Shown here in pieces: positions 33,474 to 43,302 of a DNA stretch of 64,000 nucleotides. Position 1 is the first letter of the stretch, and every line of letters starts with the position of its first letter. Location of the stretch: NCBI RefSeq assembly GCF_006265175.1, contig NZ_VDCQ01000007.1:1-64000 (forward strand), written 5' to 3'. This stretch comes from Paenibacillus hemerocallicola. Lineage in GTDB: Bacteria; Bacillota; Bacilli; Paenibacillales; NBRC-103111. The notes below the pieces were generated by a model. That model saw only the letters and a program-made list of their open reading frames with translations, made no database searches and was not told the DNA's origin. Made by a program: the position numbers and the translations under genes.

Positions 33474-35007
33474 GTCGCTATTCAACCCCATGCACTGGGT
33501 GTCCGTCCTGCTCGGATTTATTCGCGACGTGTACATGTTCGTACATCGGCACATCGAATCGAGCATCCGGATGCAGCTTATACTGACGTTCGTCTTCTGC
33601 GTATTGGCCGCCCTGATCGTCCGAAGCGCGACAAGCCCGCTGTTCGCCAACGCCAACCAATACCCGACGATCGATTATTCGGCCGGCGTTCATGAAATCG
33701 ATTCGAGGGCGCGGTCGATCCTGAACGACATCAACAACGACTACAGCGCCGAGGAACGATCGGGGCGCAGCGGCTCGGCCGTGGCCGTGGCAACCTCGGA
33801 ACAGCGGATTACCGACATTATATCCAGATACAACCAGTGGAATCCGAATATGAAAATATTGCTGCTCGATCTCGACGGCAGAGTCCTGTTCAAATCGGCC
33901 AACGCTACCGAAAGCAAGGTCGATCTGCACAGCATCATCCGCAATGCGATGGACGCGCGGATCAACGACAGACGATATCAAAATCAAGAATATTCCAGCT
34001 TTTATCCGCTCGATTTGCAAAATGCGAAAGCTTACCTGGTAGTGTCCGGCATGCCTTCCCCCAGCATCGTCTATATGAAGGGGGGCAAAAGCCCGATGCC
34101 CATGCTGCTCGCCTTTATCGCCTTTATTTTCCTGTTCTTCTGGATTACGAAAAGAAAAATGAAATATATCGGCGAGCTTGCCCACGGACTGCGCGAAATT
34201 TCCAAAGGGAATTTGCATTACCGCGTGCCCGCGAGAAGCCGGGACGAGCTCGGCTCGCTGGCCGACAGCATCAACCGGATGACGGTCGAGCTGCAGCAGA
34301 CGCTCGAGGAGGAGCGCCGGGCGGAAGCGACGAAGAACGAGCTGATCACGAACGTCTCGCACGACCTGCGCACGCCGCTGACGCTTATTATGGGTTATTT
34401 GAGGCTGCTGAAGGACAGAAATTACGAATCGGATACGCAAGCCGACTCGTACGTCAATATCGCCTACGGCAAATCGGAGAAGCTGAAAAGCTTGATCGAC
34501 GACCTGTTCGAATATACGAAGCTTTCCAACAAGGGCGACACGCTGAAGCTCGATACGGTATGCATCAACGAGCTGCTCGAGCAGCTGCTCGAGGAAATGG
34601 TCAGCTATGCGGAGGAGAACGAGCTGAGCATCGTCCGCGCTTTCCCTCCCGAGAAGCTGAGAGTAACGGTGGACGCCGACAAGATGATCCGGGTGTTCGA
34701 CAATCTGCTGACGAACGCGGTCAAATACAGCCGCAAGCCCGGAACGATCCGGGTGCTCCTGTTCCGCGAAGCCGACTATGTCACCGTGCGCATCAGCAAT
34801 AACGGCACGCCGCTTACGCAGCAGGACGTGGACCGGCTGTTCGACCGGTTTTACCGGATCGACCCGTCCCGCTCGTCGGAAACCGGCGGCTCCGGCCTCG
34901 GTCTCGCCATCGCCAAGAGTATTATCGATTACCACGGCGGCGACATTTGGGCGGAATGCGAAGGAGACGAGATCCGTTTCTGGGTGCGGTTGAAGCTCGC
35001 GGAATGA
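33463..35007 (+). CDS. membrane sensor histidine kinase
   Basis: A 514-aa kinase partnered with the preceding regulator. Two membrane helices (RMQLILTFVFCVLAALIV region and MLLAFIAFIFLFFWI) flank an extracytoplasmic sensor of about 150 residues. A HAMP domain follows (YRVPARSRDELGSLADSINR), then the H-box NVSHDLRTPLTLIMGYLRLL, the N-box FDNLLTNAVKYSRKPG, an F-box-like DRLFDRFYRIDP and the G-box TGGSGLGLAIAKSI. The start is probably the TTG at 33463, which overlaps the regulator's stop; an ATG at 33490 is the alternative. The stimulus is unknown. Confidence 0.94.
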   Translation: MKSRSLFNPMHWVSVLLGFIRDVYMFVHRHIESSIRMQLILTFVFCVLAALIVRSATSPLFANANQYPTIDYSAGVHEIDSRARSILNDINNDYSAEERSGRSGSAVAVATSEQRITDIISRYNQWNPNMKILLLDLDGRVLFKSANATESKVDLHSIIRNAMDARINDRRYQNQEYSSFYPLDLQNAKAYLVVSGMPSPSIVYMKGGKSPMPMLLAFIAFIFLFFWITKRKMKYIGELAHGLREISKGNLHYRVPARSRDELGSLADSINRMTVELQQTLEEERRAEATKNELITNVSHDLRTPLTLIMGYLRLLKDRNYESDTQADSYVNIAYGKSEKLKSLIDDLFEYTKLSNKGDTLKLDTVCINELLEQLLEEMVSYAEENELSIVRAFPPEKLRVTVDADKMIRVFDNLLTNAVKYSRKPGTIRVLLFREADYVTVRISNNGTPLTQQDVDRLFDRFYRIDPSRSSETGGSGLGLAIAKSIIDYHGGDIWAECEGDEIRFWVRLKLAE

Positions 35008-35021
35008 ACATGACGGGACAA

Positions 35022-35145
35022 TCATCCTTGCAGCTTTATTCTCGGATATTTTCCCGGGGGCATTCCGTACTCTTTCGTAAATACCCGGGTAAAGTAGTAT
35101 ACGTTCCCGAATCCGCATTCCTCGGCTATTTGCTCGAGGGCCAAA
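35022..35145 (-). pseudogene. AraC-family C-terminal fragment
   Basis: The minus strand reads ALEQIAEECGFGNVYYFTRV, then FTKEYGMPPGKYPRIKLQG and a stop at 35022. This is the second helix-turn-helix and terminal helix of an AraC-family regulator. Upstream on that strand the homology ends in a block of GCGGAAC/GTTCCGC repeats at 35150-35345, so the rest of the gene is missing. It is a truncated remnant. Confidence 0.75.
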
Positions 35146-35149
35146 AGGG

Positions 35150-35345
35150 AACAAAAAGTTCCGCTATTCTTCGTCACGGCACTCCGAAATTGGCTTAGCG
35201 GAACAATCAGTTCCGCTAACGGCGTCTCGGGTCCCGTAAAACCGGCTTTTTCACGAAATAGAGGAAAAAATCGTTCCGTTAAAGCCCGTTTTGCCGCCTT
35301 CGGAAGCGGATAGCGGAACTTTTTGTTCCGCTTCCGTTTCCGTTC
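35150..35345. repeat. cluster of GTTCCGCTA/TAGCGGAAC inverted motifs
   Basis: GTTCCGCTATTC (about 35158), TTAGCGGAACA (35196), GTTCCGCTAACG (35210), CGTTCCGTTAAAG (35273), ATAGCGGAACTT (35311) and TTGTTCCGCTTCC (35324) alternate in orientation. They can form several alternative hairpins. No gene is present up to 35533. Confidence 0.6.
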
Positions 35346-35533
35346 CCTTCTTCCGGCGCCCCGTTGGCCCGTACACCCATAGTGGCTTCTTCATCCGTTT
35401 TCTCGATGGCGCGGTTGCTTCCGGTCAAGCGAAGTTCTGAAACGCCCTACTAAACCAGGCCGTTCCGAATTTGCTCGCAAAGAGCTGTCCCAAAAGTGTT
35501 GGCATGATACGGGAACGTTCCAATTTTCAAACG

Positions 35534-35579
35534 AAAGGACCTCAGATTCCACTACAAAGTAGGGGGCTGAGGTCCTTTT
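35534..35579 (-). terminator. terminator of the chemoreceptor gene
   Basis: AAAGGACCTCAG (35534-35545) pairs with CTGAGGTCCTTTT (35567-35579). It lies 14 bp beyond the stop at 35593; the stem is strong and has short T runs on both strands. Confidence 0.8.
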
Positions 35580-35592
35580 CCTCGAAGCTTGC

Positions 35593-37599
35593 CTATACCT
35601 CGAACAAATTCACTTCCGCCTGAAGCTGGCTCATATGGCGGTTCAACAGCCGGGCTTTTCCGTTCATCTCCTCGATTTGACGCAGCTGCGAATCGACGCC
35701 AGCCAATATTTCCTCGGAGCTCGCCGCCGTTTGCTGGGACGCCGCCGATATCGCCTCGATCATTTCCACGATGCCGTTTTTCTTCTCTTCCATCCGCGCC
35801 ATGCCGCCCGACAGCTCCCCGATCAATCCGTCCATCTGGGCCAGCGCCAGCTTCATCGCGCCGAACGCATCCCTCGTCGTGCCGGCGAACCGCTCCTGGC
35901 TGTCCGTCTGGCGGACGGCTCCATCCATCGCCAGGACGGTCTCGTTCGTGGACAAATGCACCTTATGGAGCAGCTCGCGGATCCGCTCGGCCGAATCGTT
36001 CGCCTGGTCCGCCAGCTTGCGAACCTCCGACGCCACGACCGCGAACCCTTTGCCGTGCTCCCCGGCCCTCGCCGCTTCGATGGAAGCATTCAACGCCAGC
36101 AGCCCGGTCTGCTGGGAGATCGCCGTTATCGCCTCGGCCATCTCGCCGACCGATTCGAGCTCCTTGCGCAGCTTTTCCAGACTGAGGCCCGCGTCGCGCA
36201 CGATTCCGGCATTTTCGCCGATCGATTCGATCAGCTCGCCCACCGCTTCGCCGCCTCTTTCCCCGTTATGCCGCAGCTCGCGATTGCTTTCCTCCAGCAC
36301 GGCGGTTTGCCTCCGGTATATATCGATAATGCCGGCAAGCTCGTGCACGCTGTTCAGTCCTTGCTCTACTTCTACCGCTTGGCGGGCCGTCGCTTCGGCA
36401 ACCTGCTCCATCGTCGAATTCATCTCGCGGGAAATTTCCATAGTCCGGGTCGAGAGCCGGTCGATATCGTCCGCCTCCCGCGTACTGTTCCCGGTCGTTC
36501 CCTTCACTTCGGTGACGATAGCCCGTATTTTGCCCATAAAGCGGTTCATCGCCGCGGACAACTCGCCGACCTCGTCCTTGGAGCCGACCGGAAGCTGCCG
36601 CGTCAAATCGCCTTCGCCTTGACTCAGCTCGTTCATCGCGGTCTTCAGCCCGTCCAAGCGGCGGAACTGGCGCCCGACAACGAGAAACAGCACCGCTCCG
36701 CTGATCAGGCTGGCGAGCGCTACGCACAGAACGGTTTTCCACAAAATGCGGTTTAGCACCTCGGTCGACATGGCCAGTACGAGCCCTTGCCCGCTGCTCA
36801 GTGGGGATACGTAGTACGTCGCCTTTCGGGAATCGTAAGAGGACGCCTCGGATAGCCGTTCTTTGGATTGCAAGCTCGTCTTGGCAAGCTCTCCGATAGG
36901 CGCATCCAACTGCCGAACCGACTCGTCGCTGGCAAATACGAGGCTTCCGTCAGCATTCACGATACCCGCGAACAGCACCTCGTCTCCGACGCGTTCCTTC
37001 AGCTCCATGATAAGCGGCTTGGCGCCGATCTTGCTCTCCAGCTCGGTCAGCTTGGCGCCGTCCCGGCCGACTTGGACGATGCGCGGCGCAGTCCAGCCGC
37101 CGACTCCGACATATTTGTACACCTTCGGATCGATCGTTCGGGGTTGTGCCGGCTGCACGACCGTCTCCTTCGTCTTGGAGATCAGCTCCATGAACTCGTA
37201 CGCCTGCTGCTTCGGATCGGCTGCGAAGTTGAATTTGACGTCCGGACCGGCATTCGTCAATATCGCCTCTCCCTTGCCGTCGGTCACCCAAATATCGTCG
37301 ATGCCGGCGCGCTTGGCCAGTGCGGATATTTGCTCGTAGTTCAAGCCTCTCTCCACCAAATTGGAGATAAGAGCGGCCTGGCCGATCATCTCCTTCTCCA
37401 TGACCTCCTCCGCCGTCTTGCGCGCATACAAGGCGTTCTCTATGCCGATCATCGCAACCTCGAGTGCAGCGAATCCTTTGCGCTGGATACTGTCGGCCGT
37501 TTCCCGGTAATTGATCCATCCCATCGCGGCCGATACGAGACAGATCACGATCAACACCGGCCATATGATTTTGTATTTTATCGAACTCGCATTCCCCAC
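35593..37599 (-). CDS. methyl-accepting chemotaxis protein
   Basis: A 668-aa chemoreceptor. A first membrane helix ([19 protein letters not shown]) is followed by an extracytoplasmic sensor of about 260 residues, a second helix ([20 protein letters not shown]), a HAMP linker and the signalling domain. The hairpin tip is [21 protein letters not shown], followed by [20 protein letters not shown]. The open frame extends to 37635, but I place the start at the GTG at 37599 because GGAGG lies 8 nt upstream and no site precedes the TTG at 37635. No cheA/cheW genes are near. The ligand is unknown. Confidence 0.93.
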   Translation of the reverse strand: MGNASSIKYKIIWPVLIVICLVSAAMGWINYRETADSIQRKGFAALEVAMIGIENALYARKTAEEVMEKEMIGQAALISNLVERGLNYEQISALAKRAGIDDIWVTDGKGEAILTNAGPDVKFNFAADPKQQAYEFMELISKTKETVVQPAQPRTIDPKVYKYVGVGGWTAPRIVQVGRDGAKLTELESKIGAKPLIMELKERVGDEVLFAGIVNADGSLVFASDESVRQLDAPIGELAKTSLQSKERLSEASSYDSRKATYYVSPLSSGQGLVLAMSTEVLNRILWKTVLCVALASLISGAVLFLVVGRQFRRLDGLKTAMNELSQGEGDLTRQLPVGSKDEVGELSAAMNRFMGKIRAIVTEVKGTTGNSTREADDIDRLSTRTMEISREMNSTMEQVAEATARQAVEVEQGLNSVHELAGIIDIYRRQTAVLEESNRELRHNGERGGEAVGELIESIGENAGIVRDAGLSLEKLRKELESVGEMAEAITAISQQTGLLALNASIEAARAGEHGKGFAVVASEVRKLADQANDSAERIRELLHKVHLSTNETVLAMDGAVRQTDSQERFAGTTRDAFGAMKLALAQMDGLIGELSGGMARMEEKKNGIVEMIEAISAASQQTAASSEEILAGVDSQLRQIEEMNGKARLLNRHMSQLQAEVNLFEV

Positions 37600-37751
37600 G
37601 TATACAGCCTCCGTCGTCCTAATTTGTCGATTCAACAGGAATAATCATCCATGCCCCCTCATTATAGCACGCTGGAAATCTAGGACAAAAGTCTTATACT
37701 AGACGAAAATTCGTAGATTTGTCGATTTTCGTTGCAAATATAGAATTCATA

Positions 37752-38087
37752 AATAGTGCACATTCCAGCCTTATCCCCGCGAAATTCTCCCCCCAGCCGT
37801 CCAATAGTGCTCATACAGACGTTATTAGCTCAGCAGCAGGGACAAAAGCCGTCAAAATGGGCTTGAACGCGTGCAATAGTGCACATTCCAGCCTAATCCC
37901 CGCGAAACTCTCCTCCCAGCCGTCGAATAGTGCTTATACCGACGTTATCAGCTCAGCAGCAGGGACAAAAGCCGTCAAAATGGGCTTGAACGCGTGCAAT
38001 AGTGCACATTCCAACCTTATCCCCGCGAAATTCTCCCCCCAGCCGTCCAATAGTGCTCATACCGACGTTATCAGCTCAGCCGGAGTA
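37752..38087. repeat. 123-bp tandem repeat, about 2.7 units
   Basis: AATAGTGCACATTCCA recurs at 37752, 37875 and 37998, exactly 123 bp apart. Each unit also holds a half-repeat starting AATAGTGCTCATAC or AATAGTGCTTATAC about 53 bp in. One plus-strand frame is open through all units (123 is a multiple of three), but it has no ribosome site and shows both silent and replacement changes between units. The reverse strand contains ATAAGG-TGGAA..GCACTA cores like those of the repeat at 43-226. Confidence 0.85.
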
Positions 38088-38121
38088 CTGATGTTCCGAT
38101 TGGCCTCGGTTTCCGCGCAAC

Positions 38122-38153
38122 AAAAAAGAACGATCCCCGCAAGTATCGTTCTT
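38122..38153 (-). terminator. terminator of the exporter/PadR operon
   Basis: On the minus strand AAGAACGAT (38145-38153) pairs with ATCGTTCTT (38126-38134), followed by TTTTTG. It lies 12 bp beyond the stop at 38166. Confidence 0.85.
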
Positions 38154-38165
38154 CCTCGCTTCACG

Positions 38166-38780
38166 CTAACTATTCTCCGGATCCCGACCGCCTGCATCCG
38201 GGCTCGTCCCGGACGGCGGATATGCCTCGATCGGCGTCCCGATTTCGTATAATCGTCCGTCCTCGGCATCGCGTATCAGTCTCCTCAGCCAGTCGGCGGT
38301 GGTCAAGCCATGCTCGTACCCGCTGATCATCAGGTGAAGCACCCCGCGCGGCACGATCGGAATGTGCTCCTCGTACACCTGCCTCATCCGTTCCGTTCTT
38401 TGCTCGACCAGCTCGAGCTTGCGCCTGAGCACCGCGGCGATCTGCATCGGATCGCCGTAATGGCAGAACGGCAGAGCCGTATGCATCGGATGATGATATG
38501 GCGCGTCGGCCTCCATTTGCTCCAGCAGCAATGTCTGGAACGATGCTTTTCCCGCTTCCGTGATCCGGTATATCGTCTTGTCCGGCCGGTTCGAATCGCG
38601 CACGACTTCGACCGTCTCGATCATGCCGTCCTTCTTGAGCTGATCGATCGCGTAATAGAGCGAGCCGTCCTTCATCTTCATGAACCGGTGCATTTCCCGT
38701 TCGATCATTTTTTGCCGGATTTCGTACGGATGGCTGTCGCCTTCCATCAATAAGCCCAATATGACGAGTCTCATCGACAC
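38166..38780 (-). CDS. PadR-family transcriptional regulator
   Basis: A 204-aa regulator with the PadR winged helix (LVILGLLMEGDSHPYEIRQK, GSLYYAIDQLKKDGMIETVE, NRPDKTIYRITEAGKASF) and a long C-terminal helical domain of the Vir_act_alpha_C type (AAVLRRKLELVEQRTERM). A GTG at 38780 is taken as the start because AGGTGA lies 6 nt upstream; an ATG follows two codons later. It is 19 bp downstream of the exporter gene and co-transcribed with it, suggesting feedback control of the pump. Confidence 0.92.
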   Translation of the reverse strand: MSMRLVILGLLMEGDSHPYEIRQKMIEREMHRFMKMKDGSLYYAIDQLKKDGMIETVEVVRDSNRPDKTIYRITEAGKASFQTLLLEQMEADAPYHHPMHTALPFCHYGDPMQIAAVLRRKLELVEQRTERMRQVYEEHIPIVPRGVLHLMISGYEHGLTTADWLRRLIRDAEDGRLYEIGTPIEAYPPSGTSPDAGGRDPENS

Positions 38781-38799
38781 TTTGCATCACCTGAATAGG

Positions 38800-40326
38800 T
38801 TATACGTGCGATGACGGTGCCGGTTCCGTTTTTACCGACGGTTTCCCGACCTCCATTTTCGCCTTCCCCATCAGCAGGATCAGCGCGACGGCGAGGATGA
38901 CGAACAAGGTCGACCATTGGAACACGTAAGCGATCGAGTCGGCGAGCGCCGCGATCAGCTTGTCGAGCACGGGCTCCGGAATCGTTTTCTTCACCTCCGG
39001 CTGCAGCAGCACCTGAGCGTTCGGAATTTTGTCGGCAAACGCCGGGTCGGCTATAGCCGCCATTTTATCACGGAGCGCGTCGTTCTGCAGCGAGCCGAAC
39101 ACGGTTACTCCGATAGCCGAGCCGATCGTCCGGAAGAAGCCGACGAGCGAGCTGACGACTCCGCGGCGGTTCGCCTCCACTTTATGCAAGGAAGAAATCG
39201 ACGTTACCGGAAATGCTACCCCGATGCCGAGTCCCATCAACACCATGTAGGACGTTATGATCCAGCGCGGCGTTTCGATATCGATCGTGCCGAGCAGAAT
39301 GACCGCAGCCAAAATGAGCACACCCGATCCGATCATAATATTGCGGTAAGACAGCTTCCCGATAAACCGGCCGCCGATGGCGCTGGAAGCGACAACCCCC
39401 AGCATCATCGGCGTCAAGACCGTGCCCGAGTTGGTCGCCGAGCCTCCGAAAACGCCTTGGATGAACAGCGGAATATAGGAAGCTCCCGCAATCATGATCG
39501 CCCCGTACAAAAAGCTGATGCCCATGCTCGACGAGAACAATCGGTTGCGGAACAGTCCGAGCGGTACGATCGGGTCCGCCACCTTCGTCTCCGTCACAAG
39601 GAACAGAACGAACAAGACGGCAAACGCGGCGAACAACGAGACGATTTGCCACGATCCCCAGGCGTATTCCTTGCCGCCCAGCTCCAACGCGAACATAATG
39701 GCCAACACCGCTGCGGCCAGCGTCACGGTACCGAGCCAGTCGATGCGCTGCTTCCGGTGACTGAGCGATTCGTGATAAGCGCGCAGAAGCAGGATGAACG
39801 ACAGGATGCCGAGCGGCAGGTTGATGTAGAAGCACCAGCGCCAGTTCAAGTAATCGGTGAAATAAGCGCCCGCCAGCGGTCCGAATACGCTGGATATGCC
39901 GAAAACCGCGCCGAACAGTCCTTGCATCTTGCCCCGTTTCTCCGGCGGGAAAATGTCGAATACGATCGTAAACGTAATCGGCATAAGCGCTCCGCCGCCT
40001 ATCCCCTGAATGGCGCGGTAAATGATCAGCTGCAGCATGGAGTCCGCGGTACCGCATAAGGCGGAGCCGATCATAAACACGGTCAACCCCGACAAATAAA
40101 ACAGCTTGCGGCCGTACATGTCGGACAGCTTGCCGAAGATCGGCATCGCCGTGACGCTGGCGATCAAGTAGGCCGAGTACACCCAGACGAATTTGTCCAG
40201 GCCGCCCAGCTCGCCCATGATCGTCGGCATGGCGGTCGACACGATCGTCTGATCGAGCGACGCCAGCAGCAGGCCGAGCATCAGCCCGACGATCGTAAGC
40301 TTCATGTTGGATCGGTTCGGATTCAT
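38800..40326 (-). CDS. MFS drug exporter, DHA2 (14-helix) family
   Basis: A 508-aa exporter paralogous to the one at 26259. It has LLASLDQTIVSTAMPTIMGEL, FGKLSDMYGRKLFYLSG (motif A), RAIQGIGGGALMPITF (motif B) and GLFGAVFGISSVFGPLAGA (motif C). Fourteen hydrophobic helices are visible, with a long loop before the last one. It is the first gene of the operon with PadR. TCAAATTTGA lies in its promoter region. The substrate is unknown, probably hydrophobic drugs. Confidence 0.94.
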   Translation of the reverse strand: MNPNRSNMKLTIVGLMLGLLLASLDQTIVSTAMPTIMGELGGLDKFVWVYSAYLIASVTAMPIFGKLSDMYGRKLFYLSGLTVFMIGSALCGTADSMLQLIIYRAIQGIGGGALMPITFTIVFDIFPPEKRGKMQGLFGAVFGISSVFGPLAGAYFTDYLNWRWCFYINLPLGILSFILLLRAYHESLSHRKQRIDWLGTVTLAAAVLAIMFALELGGKEYAWGSWQIVSLFAAFAVLFVLFLVTETKVADPIVPLGLFRNRLFSSSMGISFLYGAIMIAGASYIPLFIQGVFGGSATNSGTVLTPMMLGVVASSAIGGRFIGKLSYRNIMIGSGVLILAAVILLGTIDIETPRWIITSYMVLMGLGIGVAFPVTSISSLHKVEANRRGVVSSLVGFFRTIGSAIGVTVFGSLQNDALRDKMAAIADPAFADKIPNAQVLLQPEVKKTIPEPVLDKLIAALADSIAYVFQWSTLFVILAVALILLMGKAKMEVGKPSVKTEPAPSSHV

Positions 40327-40380
40327 TTCGCTTCATCCCTCATTTAGGTTCGGATTATTTCCATATACACAAATTATTAT

Positions 40381-40394
40381 ATTCAAATTTGAGT
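40381..40394. promoter_or_regulatory. candidate operator upstream of the exporter/PadR operon
   Basis: ATTCAAATTTGAGT is palindromic except for its outermost bases, with the perfect core TCAAATTTGA at 40383-40392. It lies 55-68 bp upstream of the exporter start. PadR binding is inferred from position only. Confidence 0.4.
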
Positions 40395-40530
40395 AAGTTT
40401 CAAGATGATTTTAGGAAATGTTTTCTAGCCGGCACTTTTCCTGCCGACCCGTTAAAGGTACAATAGACGAGACGACTTACGGAACAGTCTGCGGACTGAT
40501 TTTTGCTTTATCGGGAGGAGACATCTTACA

Positions 40531-40926
40531 ATGGCAGTACGCAAAATCGAACATGTGGGCATTATGGTAAAAGACATGGAAGCCTCGATCGCCTTCTATC
40601 GGGACGTCCTGGGGCTTGTGCTGCTGGGCTCGCTCGATCACGGCAACGGAACGGTCAAGCTGGCCTTTCTCGGCACTCCCGGAGCGGAGGAAACCCAGGT
40701 GGAGCTGGTCGAAGGCTATAACGGGGGGCTGCCGGCCGAAGGCAAAGTGCACCATATCGCCTTCACGGTTGACAACCTGGATGCGGAAATCGAGCGAATC
40801 GACAAGCTCGGCATCACGTTTATCGACCCGGACATTACGACGCTTCCGAATGGGGCGAGATACCGGTTTTTTTACGGACCCGACGGGGAATGGCTGGAAT
40901 TGTTCGAGCCGGCGGCCGCGAAGTAA
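40531..40926 (+). CDS. VOC-family protein (glyoxalase/methylmalonyl-CoA epimerase-like)
   Basis: A 131-aa protein with paired beta-alpha-beta modules: KIEHVGIMVKDMEASIAFY (first His ligand), GKVHHIAFTVDNLDAEIERI (second His) and GEWLELFEPAA (final Glu). These are the usual metal ligands. GGGAGGAG lies before the ATG. The family includes lactoylglutathione lyases and epimerases. Residue identity is not enough to pick one, so I leave the substrate open. Confidence 0.9.
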   Translation: MAVRKIEHVGIMVKDMEASIAFYRDVLGLVLLGSLDHGNGTVKLAFLGTPGAEETQVELVEGYNGGLPAEGKVHHIAFTVDNLDAEIERIDKLGITFIDPDITTLPNGARYRFFYGPDGEWLELFEPAAAK

Positions 40927-41268
40927 GCGGCTAGCTGCGGCTATGCGGTGACTATTCGAGAGGAATGGTCAGGATAACGGACACCACAGATCTTATTGCG
41001 TGCAACGAGGCGCTTCGATAATTATGAAGAGGATCTGCTCGAACTATTTATTTGCAATACCGGCTTAGGCGATTAAAGGGTTGCCTTGCTCGAATCAAAA
41101 ATTCGCTGTATTCTATATCGAAGCATTGCTCCATAGCTGTATCGCTTTAGCGCACTTAAACCCATTCTAATAAATATTCCTCCCCGAAAACTGAGGAGAA
41201 ACGCACCGGGGCCGACAGCAAATCGCTGACGATTTGCCAAGCCGGGTCTCACGGAAAGGAGAGTTGCC
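40927..41268. other. intergenic region and leader of the LysR gene
   Basis: No intact gene was found. A frame around 41000-41070 reads RATRRFDNYEEDLLELF before a stop and may be a decayed fragment. A perfect eight-base hairpin (GCAAATCG/CGATTTGC, 41218-41237) lies just upstream of the LysR ribosome binding site. Confidence 0.4.
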
Positions 41269-42171
41269 GTGAACATCAACCAGTTGGAAACGCTGGTGAC
41301 CATATCCAAAACGATGAGCTTCCGCAAAGCCGGAGAGCTGCTCAATTTGACGCAGCCGGCCGTATCCGCTCAAATCAAAAGCCTGGAGGAAGAATTCCGG
41401 ACGGTGCTGGTCGATCGCAACCAGCCGGTGACGCTCACGGACAGCGGCATGGTGTTCCTGGAGCATGCGGAGCGCATCCTGCAGACGGTCGAAGACCTGA
41501 AGCAAAGGCTGGACGACCTGAACCATACGCCGCAGGGCCATATTCATCTCGGCACGACGACGTCGATCGCGATGCAAATATTGCCGCGGGTGCTCTCGTA
41601 TTTTCAAAACCAATACCCGCTGATCAAAACGTCGATCCACTCGATGACTTCGTCGCAAATTATGGCCAGCGTAGACAACGGAACGCTCGACATCGGCATA
41701 GGCTATTTGTTCGAGAAGCATCCCGGTCTGGAGACGTCCATCCTGTATTACGACACGTTCGAGCTGGTCGTATCGCCGATGCACCCGCTCGCCAGGCTGT
41801 CGCATACGACGGTTGACGCACTGAAGGACATTCCTTTCATTATGCTGTCGCCGGAGACGGCAGGCAGACGCTTCGCCGATCAAGTGTTCCACAACTATAA
41901 AATCGAGCCGCCGATCGTCATGGAGCTGTCTAGCAGCGAGGAAGTGAAGCGGATGGTCGAGCTGAACCTCGGGGCGGCCATCATCTCGAAGCTGTCGATC
42001 GCGGGCGAGCTGCGCCTCGGCACGCTGAAGATGATTCAAGTGAACGAGTTGGAGCTCACCCACCCGATCGGCGTCATTACGAAGGCCGGCAAATATATGA
42101 ATTCGGCGATGCATCAGTTTCTGCAGGACTTGAAAGGCATGCCCGAAACAAATTTCCTCGGCTCGGAATAA
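41269..42171 (+). CDS. LysR-family transcriptional regulator
   Basis: A 300-aa regulator. The N-terminal winged helix reads MSFRKAGELLNLTQPAVSAQ and IKSLEEEFRTVLVDR. The periplasmic-binding-like effector domain begins around residue 90 (GHIHLGTTTSIAMQILPRVL) and ends in a helix. It starts with GTG, 6 nt after GGAGAG. The PHP-phosphatase gene follows 115 bp downstream on the same strand and is a possible target. The effector is unknown. Confidence 0.94.
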   Translation: MNINQLETLVTISKTMSFRKAGELLNLTQPAVSAQIKSLEEEFRTVLVDRNQPVTLTDSGMVFLEHAERILQTVEDLKQRLDDLNHTPQGHIHLGTTTSIAMQILPRVLSYFQNQYPLIKTSIHSMTSSQIMASVDNGTLDIGIGYLFEKHPGLETSILYYDTFELVVSPMHPLARLSHTTVDALKDIPFIMLSPETAGRRFADQVFHNYKIEPPIVMELSSSEEVKRMVELNLGAAIISKLSIAGELRLGTLKMIQVNELELTHPIGVITKAGKYMNSAMHQFLQDLKGMPETNFLGSE

Positions 42172-42286
42172 GGCGGAAGGTACGCGCGCGGAGTGAGCCG
42201 CGGTCCGTTTGGATACAATAAGGCAATAGGCAACGTAGTGGTTACGATGCAAGTTTTGCTCGGCAAAACATATAGGAGGACGCAAC

Positions 42287-43093
42287 ATGAAATTCGATTT
42301 GCATACCCATCACGACCGATGCGGACATGCCGAAGGAACGATCCGCGACTATATCGACTCGGCGGTCGCACAGGGCTTACAGGTTATCGGCATATCGGAC
42401 CATTCGCCGTATTTCGCGGAGCCGGAGGAACAGCCCTGGCCCGGCATCGCCATGGCCAAAAGCGAATTCGCGCGCTACGTGTCGGAAGTATTGAAGCTGA
42501 AAGAGGAATACAGGGGCCGGATCGAGGTACTGCTCGGGGTGGAATCGGACTTTTTCCCCGAGCATATCGACACATACGCAAAAATTTACGAGCAATATCC
42601 GTTCGACTATGTAATCGGATCGGTGCACAAATCGGACGGGATCAGCATCTTTAACAAAAACCGCTGGAAGCATATGAAGGACGCCGAGAAATTGCGGCAA
42701 AAGGAATTGTATTACGATTTGATCCGCCAGTCCGCGCAAAGCGGCCTGTTTCAGATTCTCGGCCATATCGACGCGATGAAAGCATACTATCCCGAATTTT
42801 CCGGCATTCAAACGGCGGCGATCGAGGAAACGCTCCGCATCATCGGCCAGAACAAGATGGCGATCGAGATCAATACGTCCGGCAAAATGAAAGATTGCGG
42901 CGGCTGGTATCCGGCGAACGACATTCTCGAGCGCGCCCACCATTACGGCGTCTCCGTTACATTCGGCTCGGACGCCCACGTTCCCGGACGGGTCGGAGAC
43001 GAGTTCGAGGAAGTGAAGCGCTTACTGAAAAGCATCGGCTACAAGGAATGGGTGTTTTTCCGTCAAAAGCAGCGGATCGCGGTAGAGCTGTAA
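42287..43093 (+). CDS. PHP-domain phosphatase, HisJ/histidinol-phosphatase family
   Basis: A 268-aa metal-dependent phosphatase. Motif 1 is FDLHTHHDRCGHAEGT (His-x-His), motif 2 includes IGISDHSPYF, motif 3 LGVESDFF, and later ligands are in DYVIGSVHK, ILGHIDAMKAY and VTFGSDAHVPGRVG. This matches the PHP-type HisJ family, which dephosphorylates histidinol phosphate, but the gene lies outside any his operon and could serve another phosphoester. A strong terminator follows at 43238. Confidence 0.9.
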   Translation: MKFDLHTHHDRCGHAEGTIRDYIDSAVAQGLQVIGISDHSPYFAEPEEQPWPGIAMAKSEFARYVSEVLKLKEEYRGRIEVLLGVESDFFPEHIDTYAKIYEQYPFDYVIGSVHKSDGISIFNKNRWKHMKDAEKLRQKELYYDLIRQSAQSGLFQILGHIDAMKAYYPEFSGIQTAAIEETLRIIGQNKMAIEINTSGKMKDCGGWYPANDILERAHHYGVSVTFGSDAHVPGRVGDEFEEVKRLLKSIGYKEWVFFRQKQRIAVEL

Positions 43094-43237
43094 CGCTAAC
43101 GGAGTAATGCCTTCCGTACTCAGTGAGTCGGCCCGCATTTTTGTTACACAAATGAAATATTTCTGTTATGTTCCCATAACGTAAACGGGGTATTATAGAT
43201 AGCAAGACCCCCTTTTTAATATAAACCTTTTGGTGAA

Positions 43238-43270
43238 GCCCCTTGTCCCGTTGACAAGGGGCCTTTTTTT
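43238..43270 (+). terminator. terminator of the PHP phosphatase gene
   Basis: GCCCCTTGTC (43238-43247), a CCGTT loop and GACAAGGGGC (43253-43262) are followed by seven Ts on the plus strand. Confidence 0.9.
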
Positions 43271-43302
43271 GCGCCCGTCGGCCGGGCAAGCCTCAAATTC
43301 AA

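Noticed and set aside
37719-38252. A plus-strand open frame covering the 123-bp repeats with 41-residue repeated peptide
   Set aside because: No ribosome binding site, differences between units include replacement changes, and the frame runs on into the terminator and the antisense of the PadR gene.
41218-41237. Riboswitch or attenuator before the LysR gene
   Set aside because: Only a single eight-base hairpin is present, without a T run or known aptamer features.
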